From Bartonella machadoae (GTDB lineage Bacteria; Pseudomonadota; Alphaproteobacteria; Rhizobiales; Rhizobiaceae), in the NCBI RefSeq assembly GCF_022559585.1, contig NZ_CP087114.1, positions 475,095 through 539,094 of the forward strand: a DNA stretch of 64,000 nucleotides. The letters run 5' to 3'. This document shows positions 9,518-19,514 of the stretch, piece after piece. The first letter of the stretch is position 1; the number at the start of each line of letters is the position of its first letter. The notes beneath the pieces were generated by a model. It saw nothing but the letters and a program-made list of their open reading frames with translations, ran no database searches and had not been told where the DNA came from. Made by a program: the position numbers and the translations under genes.

Positions 9518-10237
9518 ATGACATTAGCGCTACAGTATAAACGTATTCTTTTAAAAGCTTCTGGTGAAGCTCTCATGGGAGGGCAGAGCTTTGGAATTGA
9601 TGTTTCCGTGGTAGATCGTATTGCAGCTGATATTGCTGAAGTGCGAGCGATGGGAGTGGAGGTTGCTATTGTTATCGGTGGGGGGAATATTTTTCGTGGA
9701 GTTGCTGTTGCTTCGCATGGTGTGGATCGTGTGACAGGAGATCATATGGGCATGCTTGCAACTGCGATTAATTCTTTAGCATTGCGAACATCATTATCAA
9801 AATTAGGGGTTGAAGCAGTTGTCTTGTCTGCGATTGCTATGCCACAAATTTGTGAGAGTTTTTCACAGCGTAAAGCAATAGGTTATATGAATCAAGGAAA
9901 AGTCGTTATTTTTGCAGGAGGTACGGGGAATCCATTTTTTACCACTGATTCTGCTGCTACTTTACGTGCAGCAGAAATTGGTGCAGATGTTCTTTTAAAA
10001 GGAACACAAGTGGATGGGATTTATTCTGCAGATCCAAAGATAGATCCTACAGCTAAGCGTTTTGATCAATTAACACATGTTGAGATTTTACAGTTGGGAT
10101 TATCTGTGATGGATACAACAGCGGTTACTTTAGCACGAGAGAATAATGTGCCAATCATTGTGTATTCCATTCATGAAAAGGGTGGTTTAGCTAAAGTGTT
10201 AAATGGAACAGGACGATTTACGATAGTATCGGAATGA
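9518..10237 (+). CDS. pyrH: Uridylate kinase
   Basis: UMP kinase of the amino acid kinase family, making UDP for pyrimidine nucleotides. The N-terminal YKRILLKASGEALMG, the glycine-rich IVIGGGNIFRGV and the DHMGMLATAIN block are diagnostic, as is FAGGTGNPFFTTDSAA. The product has 239 residues. The GTG at 9497 is in frame, but ATG 9518 has GGGGAG seven bases upstream and matches the family's start. A hairpin (9442-9470) lies in the spacer after tsf. Confidence 0.97.
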   Translation: MTLALQYKRILLKASGEALMGGQSFGIDVSVVDRIAADIAEVRAMGVEVAIVIGGGNIFRGVAVASHGVDRVTGDHMGMLATAINSLALRTSLSKLGVEAVVLSAIAMPQICESFSQRKAIGYMNQGKVVIFAGGTGNPFFTTDSAATLRAAEIGADVLLKGTQVDGIYSADPKIDPTAKRFDQLTHVEILQLGLSVMDTTAVTLARENNVPIIVYSIHEKGGLAKVLNGTGRFTIVSE

Positions 10238-10274
10238 AATATAATCTTCAAAATATATTGAAGGAGAGAGAAAT

Positions 10275-10835
10275 ATGAATGTTACATCAATTATGGATGA
10301 TCTGAAACGTCGCATGGCTGGAGCTATTTCGGCTTTTAAACATGAGTTAGGTGGTTTACGAACTGGACGCGCTTCGGCGAGTTTATTAGAGCCATTAACA
10401 GTTGAGGCCTATGGTTCTGTTGTACATATGAATCAGGTTGCGAATATTTCTGTTCCAGAACCGCGGATGATTTTGGTTTCTGTGTGGGATAAGGCTATGG
10501 TAGGAGCTGTAGAGCGTGCTATTCGTGATTCTAGTCTTGGTTTAAATCCTATCACTGATGGCATGAACTTACGTATTCCTTTACCTGAATTAAATGAAGA
10601 GCGCCGAAAAGAGTTGGTAAAAATTGCACATCACTATGCAGAGCAAGCGCGTGTTGCTACGCGGCATGTTCGTCGTGATGGTATGGATAATTTGAAAAAA
10701 TTAGAAAAAGAAGGTGAAATGAGTCAAGATGAAGCGCATGGTTTCTCTGAGAAAGTTCAGAAACTTACAGATGAGACGATTGCTGATATTGATAAAATTT
10801 TGGCTGTGAAAGAATCCGAAATTATGCATGTTTAA
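10275..10835 (+). CDS. frr: Ribosome recycling factor
   Basis: With EF-G it splits post-termination ribosomes. The 186-residue protein shows the family's [27 protein letters not shown]-equivalent [16 protein letters not shown], and the helical C-terminal arm with [27 protein letters not shown] precedes the ATG. It follows pyrH by 37 bases and is closed by a clear terminator. Confidence 0.97.
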   Translation: MNVTSIMDDLKRRMAGAISAFKHELGGLRTGRASASLLEPLTVEAYGSVVHMNQVANISVPEPRMILVSVWDKAMVGAVERAIRDSSLGLNPITDGMNLRIPLPELNEERRKELVKIAHHYAEQARVATRHVRRDGMDNLKKLEKEGEMSQDEAHGFSEKVQKLTDETIADIDKILAVKESEIMHV

Positions 10836-10941
10836 GGCGATTTTAGCCAGAAGATACTGGATCTCTACCGTATAGAATCTTTTTAGGGATGAAAATACGA
10901 AAAGGTGGGTGCTGTTAACAGAAGATCATAGGATGAAAATA

Positions 10942-10975
10942 AAAGCATTGTGTCATCATCACAATGCTTTTTATA
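10942..10975 (+). terminator. Intrinsic terminator after frr
   Basis: AAAGCATTGTG (10942-10952) pairs with CACAATGCTTT (10960-10970) across a seven-base loop and runs into TTTTTAT. Confidence 0.9.
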
Positions 10976-11604
10976 CTATAAAAAGAGTGATTTAAAGTGG
11001 CAGATATCTTTTAAAGGTCTATATTCATATTTCGAAAGAGGTTGTTTCTTGGAAAAGTGTTCTAACAGGAAAATAAAAGATTTTCATGTAACATGTTTTT
11101 GTTAAGTTGCATGATAAAAGTGTTTTTCATTATTGAAGAGTGTTGAAATCTTCTATGGTGGACTGTGAAGGGAGTGTAACACAAAGAATAACTTTTAACC
11201 TTGCTATTCTTTTCTATAATGAGAAATGCAGTGGAGTAAGCCAAATAATTTCCATTTTGCATAATTTTTTCAAATGATTTATCATTTGCTACAAAATGTT
11301 GTTACATGAGGCGGAATATCAGATTGAGATTTCAAATTCACGGAAGGAGTAAACAGCAGCTCCATTGCTTCGTGTTGAGAGAGTATTGAAAATATATTTT
11401 AGAATTAACTTAAGAGGGAAGCTTTTAATGCTTTTTACAGGGATTATTGGTCTTATAAACGCCATCTTAGTCTACCAAGTCATAGAGGATTGAATGTAAG
11501 AAAGGTTTGCGAAAGTATTTGCACAGAAACAGTGTAGTAAAGCTTTTTTTCCTGTGCCAATTTTTGAGTTTGTCTTTGTCTATTTTTATTGTTTGGATGT
11601 TATT
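10976..11604 (+). other. Long spacer where uppS is expected; no intact gene seen
   Basis: In related Rhizobiales uppS (undecaprenyl diphosphate synthase) usually lies between frr and cdsA. Here about 630 bases show stops in all frames. One segment near 11150-11265 gives TQRITFNLAILFYNE, which faintly recalls the UppS strand containing NTRLNLxIAFNYG, but that is too weak to call. The spacer may simply be the promoter region of the envelope operon. Confidence 0.4.
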
Positions 11605-12420
11605 TTGTCTAATCTTACTTATCGTATTCTGACTTCTGTTGTTTTTGGCATTATTGCTTTGTCTTTAACATGGTTGGGAGGCGTTTTCTTTTCTTTCTTT
11701 GTGTGGGTTATTGGTGGTTTTATTCTTTATGAATGGATTCTTATCACGAAAGAGAAATGGCGTGTTTCGCAAAAAATATTAGCAAGTGTTTTTTATTTGG
11801 TTTTTGGTTCTTTTTTACTATCGGGTGTATCTGCTTCATTTATTTTTTGTGTTGTGATAATCTCAGCAGTGTTTTTGGCTATTGGTTCTATAAAAAAGAG
11901 CGCTTGGGTTTTTTTAGGTTTTTTATATGTGTCTTTTCCAGTTATCGCTTTATGCTTTTTACGAGGCTATGAAACGTTGGGATTTCAAGTTGTTATTTTC
12001 TTATTTACGATAGTATGGGGAACAGATATTGCTGGCTATTTTAGTGGACGAGCATTCGGTGGTCCTAAATTAGCACCGCAATTTTCTCCTAATAAAACAT
12101 GGGCAGGAGCGATTGGTGGTACATTTGTTGGAGTTTCTGGCGGTCTATTGATCGCTTATCATTTTTTTGACATAAATTTAACCAGTTTTTTTGTACCACT
12201 GCTTGCTCTTATTTTGTCAATTGTTTCGCAGTTGAGTGATTTAGGGCAATCATGGCTGAAAAGGCAATTTTCTGTTAAAGATTCTAGTTCTTTATTGCCT
12301 GGACACGGAGGCTTTATGGACCGGATGGATGGGTTGGTAGGAGCAGCTTTTTTCCTTTATATAATGGGTGCATTTATGTCTGATATGGATACACCTTTTA
12401 CCCTCTTTTTTATGGTTTAA
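11605..12420 (+). CDS. cdsA: Phosphatidate cytidylyltransferase
   Basis: The inner-membrane enzyme that makes CDP-diacylglycerol for all phospholipids. It shows about seven hydrophobic segments and the CdsA signature near the C-terminus: KRQFSVKDSSSLLPGHGG followed by FMDRMDGL. It also has GTDIAGYFSGRAFGG and SPNKTWAGAIGG upstream of that. I chose TTG at 11605 because the family begins SNLxxRIL and GGATG precedes it. An in-frame GTG at 11554 would add 17 residues. It ends 15 bases before rseP. Confidence 0.93.
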   Translation: MSNLTYRILTSVVFGIIALSLTWLGGVFFSFFVWVIGGFILYEWILITKEKWRVSQKILASVFYLVFGSFLLSGVSASFIFCVVIISAVFLAIGSIKKSAWVFLGFLYVSFPVIALCFLRGYETLGFQVVIFLFTIVWGTDIAGYFSGRAFGGPKLAPQFSPNKTWAGAIGGTFVGVSGGLLIAYHFFDINLTSFFVPLLALILSIVSQLSDLGQSWLKRQFSVKDSSSLLPGHGGFMDRMDGLVGAAFFLYIMGAFMSDMDTPFTLFFMV

Positions 12421-12435
12421 TGAGGAGAAAATATT

Positions 12436-13578
12436 TTGGAATTTTTAAATCATATGATGACTGGAAGCAGTTTACTTTTAAGAGGTTTGAGTATTTTTTT
12501 CGTCGTTATGGTTATTATTTTTGTGCATGAGATTGGGCATTATCTCATTGGGCGATGGTGTGGTATTAAGGCCTCTGTTTTTTCACTTGGGTTTGGGCCA
12601 CAAATAATAGGATATACAGATAAGAATGATACACAGTGGCGGTTAGCGCTTATTCCCTTAGGAGGGTATGTAAAGTTTGTTGGGGATGGAGAAGATGTAA
12701 CATCCTTTCAGTCTTCTTCGGTTGTTGAGGGTTCATTTGTTAATGCGCATGCTTGGAAAAAAGCACTAACTGTTTTTGCTGGTCCCTTATTCAATGCTCT
12801 TTTTACTATTATTATTTTAACATTTTTTTTCTTTGTTTATGGTCGTGTAACTATCGAGCCGGTTGTGGGTTCTTTGGTAAAAGATTATCCTGCGGCTCAG
12901 TCTGGTTTGGAAGTAGGTGATCGTTTTATTGAAATGGATGGTCGACAGGTTGAAAGTTTTGACAGTTTGATGAATTATGTGACTTTACATGGTGAGGATC
13001 CTATAGAGTTTAAAATAGAACGTATGGGACAGATGTTTACTACGGTGATTACACCAAAGGTAGTCGAACGAAATGATGGATTTGGTAATTTGGTTCGAAG
13101 TGGCATGATAGGTGTGGGTGTTCCTGTTGATCCAAACAATCCTGTACGTTTAGACCCATCTTATGTAAAGCATATTCGTTACGGTTTTGTAAGAGCTGTA
13201 GGAGAAGCGATAGAACGCACTACATTTATTATTAACCAAACAATTCTTTTTATTGGTCGTTTAATAAAGGGCAAAGAAGATTATTGCCAGATAAGCGGGC
13301 CTTCTAAAACCGTTAAAATTGCTTGGAAAGTAAGTGAAAGAGGTTTTGTTTCTTTGCTGAATTTTACAGCTTTTCTTTCGATAAGCGTTGGGCTTATTAA
13401 TCTTTTTCCATTTCCGCCTCTTGATGGTGGGCATTTATTATTCCACGTTATTGAGGCTTTTACGGGGAGGCAGGTCTCTTCTCCCATTCGGCAGATTGTT
13501 TTTCGCTTAGGTTTTTTTGTGGTTCTCCTCTTTATGTTTTTTGCTCTTTTTAATGATTATTTTTGTTGGTTTAGCTAA
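12436..13578 (+). CDS. rseP: Site-2 zinc metalloprotease RseP
   Basis: An intramembrane protease (M50) that cleaves anti-sigma factors and signal peptide remnants. The zinc site HEIGH is at residues 31-35 in the first membrane segment. A PDZ domain occupies about 115-215, and FPFPPLDGGHLLF holds the third metal ligand Asp330. At 380 residues it is typical of the alphaproteobacterial form. The start is TTG with GAGGAGA eight bases upstream. Confidence 0.95.
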   Translation: MEFLNHMMTGSSLLLRGLSIFFVVMVIIFVHEIGHYLIGRWCGIKASVFSLGFGPQIIGYTDKNDTQWRLALIPLGGYVKFVGDGEDVTSFQSSSVVEGSFVNAHAWKKALTVFAGPLFNALFTIIILTFFFFVYGRVTIEPVVGSLVKDYPAAQSGLEVGDRFIEMDGRQVESFDSLMNYVTLHGEDPIEFKIERMGQMFTTVITPKVVERNDGFGNLVRSGMIGVGVPVDPNNPVRLDPSYVKHIRYGFVRAVGEAIERTTFIINQTILFIGRLIKGKEDYCQISGPSKTVKIAWKVSERGFVSLLNFTAFLSISVGLINLFPFPPLDGGHLLFHVIEAFTGRQVSSPIRQIVFRLGFFVVLLFMFFALFNDYFCWFS

Positions 13579-13701
13579 TAAATGATAGAAAACATTTTAC
13601 AAATTGGGTAATAATGGAAAAAATAGGTGAAAGGTCGTTTACCATATCCATAAAATGTTGTGGTATAGTGCGTTGTAATAAATTAAGGGGTGGTAAATTT
13701 T

Positions 13702-13731
13702 GCTGTATAAAGCTGTATAAAGCTATATAAA
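13702..13731 (+). repeat. Three tandem 10-base repeats upstream of bamA
   Basis: gctgtataaa occurs at 13702 and 13712, with gctatataaa at 13722. Each unit carries a TATAAA-like -10 element, so copy number could affect bamA transcription. Confidence 0.8.
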
Positions 13732-13753
13732 AAGAATTGTTATGGCAGTTAGC

Positions 13754-13797
13754 TTTTGAGACGTTATGTCCAGAGTTTTGGGACGTTATGTCCAGAG
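13754..13797 (+). repeat. Two tandem 22-base repeats in the bamA leader
   Basis: Two near-identical units, 13754-13775 and 13776-13797, share gacgttatgtccagag and differ at one base (ttttgagacg versus ttttgggacg). They end 27 bases before the bamA start codon. Confidence 0.85.
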
Positions 13798-13824
13798 AAT
13801 GTAAGAGTAAGGTAAAAAGAGCCA

Positions 13825-16221
13825 ATGACTACAAATTCAAAGTTTTTAAATGCAGTGTCTGTGTTTGTCTTAAGTATGGGAGTAATTGCTCCAACAACAA
13901 CCTTGGTGTCTGTTGCAATGGTTGGAGAAGCGCAGGCATCGGTGGTCCGTTCTATTGAAGTTCGTGGGAATAAATTTGTAAGTGCTCAGGCAGTTCGAGA
14001 TAATATGGGCATTCGGGTTGGACAGAGTTTTTCCAGTGCTGATGTCGATGCTGCGGTAAAACGTCTCTTTAAGTTAGGCTTATTTTACGAAGTTAAAATA
14101 AATCAGGTTGGTGATAAGCTTGTCGTGTTCGTCAAAGAATATGAAGTGGTCAATCAAGTGTTATTTCAGGGCAATAAAACGCTTAAAGATCCTGATCTTA
14201 AGCGGTTTATTTCTTTAAAACCAAATGAACCATTTAATTCTGCTAAGCTTTCGGCTGATGTTAATACAATTCGTGAAGCTTATAAGACAGTTGGTCGTAA
14301 TAATGTTGCTGTAAGAGTGCAGACCATTAACTTGGGAAAAGGACGCGTAAATATAGTATTTAATATTACTGAAGGGCGAAAGACAAAGATTCGTGATATT
14401 ATTTTTAAGGGAAATCACGCGTTTGGAAGTCGTCGTTTGCGAGATGTCATTTCAACGAAACCTTCAGGCATGTTCTCCTTACTGTTGGGGGGGGATGTTT
14501 ATAGTGAAGAGCGTTTAGCCGCTGATGAAGAAGCTTTACGCCGCTTTTATTATAATCGTGGTTATGCGGATTTTCGTGTTGTTTCCTCTAAAGCGACTTT
14601 TGATGAAGCGAGTAATACATATAAGATTTATTTTGTTCTTGATGAGGGCGTACGCTATAGAATCAGTGATATTCAGGTTGAGAGCGATGTTGATGGGATT
14701 GACATTCAATCTGTAAAAAACATTCTTAAAACACAGCCGGGAGACATTTATAGTGCGGAGGACATCGAACAGTCTGTGGTGCTTATCAATAATAAGGTTG
14801 CTGATTCGGGATATGCTTTTGCTAAAGTTGAACCACGGGGAAATCGTAATCTAGCAAATCATACAATTTCAATTTTATATGATATTGAACAAGGGACGCG
14901 AGCTTATATTCAACGTATTGAGATACGCGGCAATGAAAAGACACGTGATTATGTCATTCGCCGTGAGCTTGATTTAAATGAAGGGGATGCTTACAATCAA
15001 ACTTTAGTGCAACGCGCGAAACGTCGTCTAGAAAGTTTAGGTTTTTTTAAAGCCGTTAATATTTCAATGGTTCCAACGGATCAGTCTGATCAGGTTACTT
15101 TGGTTATAGATGTCGTTGAGGCTCCAACAGGAGACCTTGCTTTGTCTGGAGGATATACAACGGGTGGTACAAGCCCTGGTATGTCATTTGAGGTCTCTGT
15201 TACCGAACATAATCTTGGAGGACGCGGCCAATATGTTCGTTTAGGGTTAGGTGCAGGGCAAGAAAAATCTCGTAATTATAATCTGTCGTTTGTTGATCCT
15301 TATTTCCTAGGTTATCGTTTGTCCGCTGGTATTGATATTTTTCGCAGTACCTATCGTGCTGATAAAGCATATGATGTACGACAAACAGGTGGCTCTGTTC
15401 GGTTTGCGCTGCCTATCAACGATCAATTATCTGCTAATGTAGCGTATTCCTATGTGCAAGAAGAATATGATTTTGGTAAAGAGTATGATTTAACCAAAGA
15501 GTCTGATATAAGAGTGTTATATGGGAAATATTCTGGTGCGATTGTTCAAGCAGCACAGCATAGCCCTTGGAAACGTTCCTCAATTAGTTATGGTTTGACC
15601 TATAATACTATCGACGATATGAGGAATCCACATGATGGGTGGTATGTACGTATTCTTCAAGAATATGCAGGGCTTGGTGGAAGCGCAAAGTTCTTGAAGA
15701 CAACGGGTAAAGCGATGATGTATAAAACGCTTTCTGAACAAATGGATCTTGTTGGTTTGCTTTCCTTTGGAGGTGGATATATCCATGGAACAGGGAAAGA
15801 TGGTGTTCGTATCTTCGATATGTTTAAAATAAATACCGATATGCTTCGAGGATTCAAATATAATGGAATAGGTCCACGTCAGGTTTCTAATAAAGGTGAA
15901 GTTTATTTCTTAGGTGGAACGACATATATGAGTGCAACTGCTGAAATGCAATTTCCTATTCCTATCGTACCTGAAGGGTTAGGGTTACGCGGTGCTGTAT
16001 TTGCAGATGTTGCGACACTCTATGGGAATAAGTATCAACCTGTTTTTCAGGGTGAAACGCCTGTTACACATACAAAAATCGCTTGGCGTTCGTCTGCTGG
16101 TTTAAGTCTGATGTGGAATTCACCATTTGGTCCACTCCGTTTTGATTATGCTTGGCCAATAACAAAGCAGGAGGGTGATCGTCTGCAGAAATTAAACTTT
16201 GGTATTTCTACGAAATTCTGA
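13825..16221 (+). CDS. bamA: Outer membrane protein assembly factor BamA
   Basis: The Omp85 core of the machine that inserts beta-barrels in the outer membrane. The 798-residue precursor has a signal peptide ending AQA near residue 37, five POTRA domains (about 38-430) beginning [12 protein letters not shown], and a 16-strand barrel that ends in FGISTKF with the C-terminal aromatic. The [17 protein letters not shown] and [11 protein letters not shown] stretches are the conserved barrel end. It follows rseP, the usual order, and leads into the lipid A genes. Confidence 0.97.
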   Translation: MTTNSKFLNAVSVFVLSMGVIAPTTTLVSVAMVGEAQASVVRSIEVRGNKFVSAQAVRDNMGIRVGQSFSSADVDAAVKRLFKLGLFYEVKINQVGDKLVVFVKEYEVVNQVLFQGNKTLKDPDLKRFISLKPNEPFNSAKLSADVNTIREAYKTVGRNNVAVRVQTINLGKGRVNIVFNITEGRKTKIRDIIFKGNHAFGSRRLRDVISTKPSGMFSLLLGGDVYSEERLAADEEALRRFYYNRGYADFRVVSSKATFDEASNTYKIYFVLDEGVRYRISDIQVESDVDGIDIQSVKNILKTQPGDIYSAEDIEQSVVLINNKVADSGYAFAKVEPRGNRNLANHTISILYDIEQGTRAYIQRIEIRGNEKTRDYVIRRELDLNEGDAYNQTLVQRAKRRLESLGFFKAVNISMVPTDQSDQVTLVIDVVEAPTGDLALSGGYTTGGTSPGMSFEVSVTEHNLGGRGQYVRLGLGAGQEKSRNYNLSFVDPYFLGYRLSAGIDIFRSTYRADKAYDVRQTGGSVRFALPINDQLSANVAYSYVQEEYDFGKEYDLTKESDIRVLYGKYSGAIVQAAQHSPWKRSSISYGLTYNTIDDMRNPHDGWYVRILQEYAGLGGSAKFLKTTGKAMMYKTLSEQMDLVGLLSFGGGYIHGTGKDGVRIFDMFKINTDMLRGFKYNGIGPRQVSNKGEVYFLGGTTYMSATAEMQFPIPIVPEGLGLRGAVFADVATLYGNKYQPVFQGETPVTHTKIAWRSSAGLSLMWNSPFGPLRFDYAWPITKQEGDRLQKLNFGISTKF

Positions 16222-16275
16222 TTTGCGTTTTCTTTAGAGAAAAAAATGGGTTAGGCTGGAAGAGAAAGTGTTTTG

Positions 16276-16310
16276 ATGGCGGATACATTTTTTTTACGCC
16301 GTCCCGGCGA
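16276..16310 (+). other. Frameshifted native start of lpxD at a poly-T run
   Basis: ATG at 16276 reads MADTFFL and then hits a stop at 16312 because the run at 16288-16295 has eight T residues. With nine, the frame would read [17 protein letters not shown], the usual beginning of rhizobial LpxD, and join the downstream frame. Confidence 0.7.
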
Positions 16311-17321
16311 TTGACAGTTGCTAATGTTGCGGAGTTGACCGGTGCTAAACTTCTTAATCCAGAATTTTCTGACAGAGCTATCAAAACTCTTTCTTCACTT
16401 GAGAGTGCGGTAGAAGGTTCTCTTGTATTTGTGGAGCATCGGAAGTTTTCTGATGCTCTCATTGGCAGTTCTGCTGCGGCTGTTTTTTGTACAAATGAAG
16501 TTGTCTTCAAGGTTCCTGAAACTATGGCAATTCTGGTAACGTCTACGCCCCAGCGTGATTTTGCTCAGATTGGTCGCATCTTATTTCCTGATTCTGTCAA
16601 ACCAGTGTCTTGGTTTGGAGAGAGAGAAATTTCACCCCATGCGTATATTCATCCAACGGCTAAATTGGCACATGATGTCTGTGTTGAAGCAGGAGCTGTT
16701 ATTGGTCGAAATGTTGAGATTGGTGAGGGTACTCTTATTTCGTCGACTGCTGTCATTGGTGAAAATTGTCGTGTTGGACATGACTGTTATATTGCTCCTA
16801 AGGTAACAATTCAGTGTAGTTTAATAGGCAATAGAGTTCAAATTTATCCTGGTGTTTGCATTGGGCAAGATGGTTTTGGTTATGTTGGGAGTCTTTCTGG
16901 AATTGAAAAAATTCCACAGCTTGGCCGTGTTATCATCGAAGATGATGTAGAAATTGGCGCGAATACGACGATTGATCGTGGTACGTTTGAAGATACCATT
17001 ATTGGTGAAGGAAGCAAGATCGATAATCTTGTACAGATTGCCCACAATGTAAAGATTGGTCGCTATTGCCTTATTGCCGCGCAATGCGGAGTAGCAGGGA
17101 GTACATCAATAGGCGATATGTCTCAACTTGGCGGGAGCGTGGGGGTAGCAGACCATATCGTAATAGGTAAATGTGTTCAGATTGCTGCTAGGAGTGGTGT
17201 GATGAATGACATTCCTGATGGAGAAAAATGGGGAGGGAGTCCGGCGCGACCATTTAAACAGTGGTTTCGTGAAGTAGCGGCGTTGCGCAGTATTGGCAAA
17301 GTTAAAAAGGAGAAACGCTAA
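16311..17321 (+). CDS. lpxD: UDP-3-O-acylglucosamine N-acyltransferase LpxD
   Basis: It adds the second acyl chain to the lipid A precursor in the cytosol. The visible frame gives 336 residues from TTG 16311: the N-terminal uridine-binding domain ([14 protein letters not shown]) then a left-handed beta-helix of hexapeptides (residues about 105-290), including the catalytic His in [14 protein letters not shown]. About 11 N-terminal residues found in relatives are encoded upstream in another frame. Translation may start at the TTG, or slippage in the poly-T tract may restore the full start. It lies in the bamA-lpxD-fabZ-lpxA-lpxI-lpxB operon. Confidence 0.92.
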   Translation: MTVANVAELTGAKLLNPEFSDRAIKTLSSLESAVEGSLVFVEHRKFSDALIGSSAAAVFCTNEVVFKVPETMAILVTSTPQRDFAQIGRILFPDSVKPVSWFGEREISPHAYIHPTAKLAHDVCVEAGAVIGRNVEIGEGTLISSTAVIGENCRVGHDCYIAPKVTIQCSLIGNRVQIYPGVCIGQDGFGYVGSLSGIEKIPQLGRVIIEDDVEIGANTTIDRGTFEDTIIGEGSKIDNLVQIAHNVKIGRYCLIAAQCGVAGSTSIGDMSQLGGSVGVADHIVIGKCVQIAARSGVMNDIPDGEKWGGSPARPFKQWFREVAALRSIGKVKKEKR

Positions 17322-17322
17322 T

Positions 17323-17790
17323 ATGATCAACCCCGAGGAAACAAAGAATTTAGAAGCTGTAGATATTGAAAAATTGCTGTCAATATTACCACATCGTTAT
17401 CCATTTTTATTGATTGATCGCATCATTGAAATTGATGGTGAGCAAGAAGCCATTGGTATTAAAAATATAACGATTAATGAACCACATTTTACGGGACATT
17501 TTCCTGCAAAACCGGTTATGCCTGGAGTATTAATTTTAGAGGCGATGGCTCAAACAGCTGGGGCAATTTCACTTTTACAATTAGGAAATAAGCAAACAAA
17601 TTTAGTTTATCTTATGACTGTTGATAATGCGAAATTTCGCAAGCCGGTTGTTCCTGGTGATCAGCTAAAGATTCATGTTCATCTTTTAAAAAAAAGGTCT
17701 GGTATGCGGCGTTTTTCGTGTATTGCAAAAGTAGAGGATGTTCGCGTTGCTGAAGCAGAAATTGCTGCGATGATTATCGAAGAAGAATAA
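17323..17790 (+). CDS. fabZ: 3-hydroxyacyl-[acyl-carrier-protein] dehydratase FabZ
   Basis: It dehydrates 3-hydroxyacyl-ACP in fatty acid elongation and so competes with LpxA for substrate. The 155-residue protein has [17 protein letters not shown] with the hot-dog entry and [20 protein letters not shown] with the catalytic His and Glu. ATG 17323 is chosen, one base after the lpxD stop, with AAGGAG upstream. The longer in-frame start at 17293 would lie within lpxD. Confidence 0.96.
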   Translation: MINPEETKNLEAVDIEKLLSILPHRYPFLLIDRIIEIDGEQEAIGIKNITINEPHFTGHFPAKPVMPGVLILEAMAQTAGAISLLQLGNKQTNLVYLMTVDNAKFRKPVVPGDQLKIHVHLLKKRSGMRRFSCIAKVEDVRVAEAEIAAMIIEEE

Positions 17791-17813
17791 ATAAGATTGA
17801 TGGGGATATAAAA

Positions 17814-18632
17814 ATGTTTGGTGCGAAAATCCATCCAACTGCTCTTGTGGAAAAGGGAGCACAGCTTGGTGAGAATGTGCAAATTGGGCCATTTTGTCAT
17901 ATTAGCTCAGAGGCTGTTATTGGTGATGGATGCAGTTTGATGAGTCATGTTGTGATAATGGGGAAGACGAGCTTAGGAGCTAATAGTAAAGTGTTTTCGC
18001 ATGCAGTTTTGGGGGCGGATCCGCAAAATAATAAACATAAGGGAGGGGATACGACTCTTTCTATTGGTAAAAATTGTACGATTCGTGAAGGCGTAACAAT
18101 GCATAGAGGTTCCGATTCAAGTGTGGGAATGACGGTTGTTGGTGATGATTGTCAATTTTTTTGTTATGCGCATATTGCTCACGATTGCCATGTAGGAAAT
18201 CATGTAACATTTGCAAATAATAGTATGTTAGCTGGTCATGTTACGGTTGGTGACTATGTTATTATTGGTGGTGGTGCTGCTGTTCATCAATTTGTTCGTG
18301 TTGGGCATCATGCATTCATCGGTGGTGTATCTGCCTTGGTTGGTGATCTCATTCCCTATGGGACAGCTGTTGGTGTGCAGGCAAAATTGGTTGGTTTAAA
18401 TATTATTGGTATGAAACGTGCAGGGCTGGAGCGCAAAGACATTCATGCACTACGTCATGCGTTTGCCATGCTTTTTGATCGCAGTAAGCCTTTTAAAGAG
18501 CGTGTTAGCGATGTTGCTTCTGTCTATTCTACCTCTCAGTCTGTTGTTGATGTTGTCAATTTTATTAAGGAAGAAGGGAAGCGTTTTTATTGTACACCAA
18601 AATTTGAAGATGATAGACTAAAAAGAAAATAA
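17814..18632 (+). CDS. lpxA: UDP-N-acetylglucosamine acyltransferase LpxA
   Basis: First step of lipid A synthesis: transfer of a 3-hydroxyacyl chain from ACP to UDP-GlcNAc. The 272-residue chain is a hexapeptide beta-helix (residues about 3-190) with the catalytic-loop His in CYAHIAHDCHVG and the NNSMLAGHVTVGDYV block, followed by the helical C-terminal domain (GLERKDIHALRHAF). It starts 23 bases after fabZ. Confidence 0.97.
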   Translation: MFGAKIHPTALVEKGAQLGENVQIGPFCHISSEAVIGDGCSLMSHVVIMGKTSLGANSKVFSHAVLGADPQNNKHKGGDTTLSIGKNCTIREGVTMHRGSDSSVGMTVVGDDCQFFCYAHIAHDCHVGNHVTFANNSMLAGHVTVGDYVIIGGGAAVHQFVRVGHHAFIGGVSALVGDLIPYGTAVGVQAKLVGLNIIGMKRAGLERKDIHALRHAFAMLFDRSKPFKERVSDVASVYSTSQSVVDVVNFIKEEGKRFYCTPKFEDDRLKRK

Positions 18633-18641
18633 GAATTAAAA

Positions 18642-19514
18642 ATGCCTCATTCTCATGCAAGGAGTTTTCTTTCCGGTCGTACTGCTATTATAGCAGGGAA
18701 TGGTGTTCTGCCTGTCACTGTTGCTCAAGCTCTTGAGAAGAGTGGACAGAATCCTTTTCTCGTACTTTTGCGTGATGAGGCAGATACGGTGCTTTATCGT
18801 TATGAGCATTGTGAGTTATCAATTGTAGAGTTATCCAGACTCATTAAAATCTTAAAAGCAGCGCAAATTCATAATATTGTTTTAGCGGGTGGTGTTAAGA
18901 AACGGCCGCTTCTTAGGCAGTTTCAACTCGATTGGACAACCTTTTTAGCTTTACCTAAAATATTAAGAGCCTTAACAAGAGGTGATGATGCTTTATTGAA
19001 GGCTTTTATACGGATTGTTGAAGGGTATGGTTTTTGTGTTCTTGGTGTCCACGAGATAGTACCAGATCTCTTAGCTCCCATGGAATTTGATTTAACAGTG
19101 CGGCGTGCTGAGTTAGAAGAGCAAAAAGATATTTTTTTAGCAGCTGAAGCAGCAAAGCTTTTAGGTCGTTTAGATATTGGGCAAGCAGCTGTAGCTGTCA
19201 ATGGAAGGGTGGTTGCAGTAGAGGGAGCAGAGGGGACTGATAGTATGCTGTGGCGGATTTGTGAAATGCGAGAAAGGCAGCAAATTCCGCCTAAAGGTGG
19301 TGTCCTTGTTAAATGTGCAAAACCACAACAAGATCATCGTGTTGATTTGCCATCAATTGGACCTTCGACGGTGGTGAATGCTGCAAAGAGTGGGTTGTCT
19401 GGTATTGCTGTGGAAGCGAATAGAAGCTTAATATTAGCAGCAAAAGCAACAATAGAAAAAGCGAATAAACATTCACTTTTTATTGAAACCTTTGAAAGAT
19501 CTGGTCATGAGTGA
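18642..19514 (+). CDS. lpxI: UDP-2,3-diacylglucosamine pyrophosphatase LpxI
   Basis: It hydrolyses UDP-2,3-diacylglucosamine to lipid X and replaces LpxH in alphaproteobacteria. The 290-residue product opens with GRTAIIAGNGVLPVTVAQAL, has the HEIVPDLLAP and ALDIGQ-like RLDIGQAAVAVNGRVVAVEG segments, and closes with the catalytic-domain stretch LVKCAKPQQDHRVDLPSIGP. Its last eight bases overlap lpxB (ATGAGTGA), which implies translational coupling. Confidence 0.93.
   Translation: MPHSHARSFLSGRTAIIAGNGVLPVTVAQALEKSGQNPFLVLLRDEADTVLYRYEHCELSIVELSRLIKILKAAQIHNIVLAGGVKKRPLLRQFQLDWTTFLALPKILRALTRGDDALLKAFIRIVEGYGFCVLGVHEIVPDLLAPMEFDLTVRRAELEEQKDIFLAAEAAKLLGRLDIGQAAVAVNGRVVAVEGAEGTDSMLWRICEMRERQQIPPKGGVLVKCAKPQQDHRVDLPSIGPSTVVNAAKSGLSGIAVEANRSLILAAKATIEKANKHSLFIETFERSGHE

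Noticed and set aside
11062..11262. A 66-residue minus-strand frame in the frr-cdsA spacer
   Set aside because: No ribosome site or family; AT-rich chance frame opposite the envelope operon.
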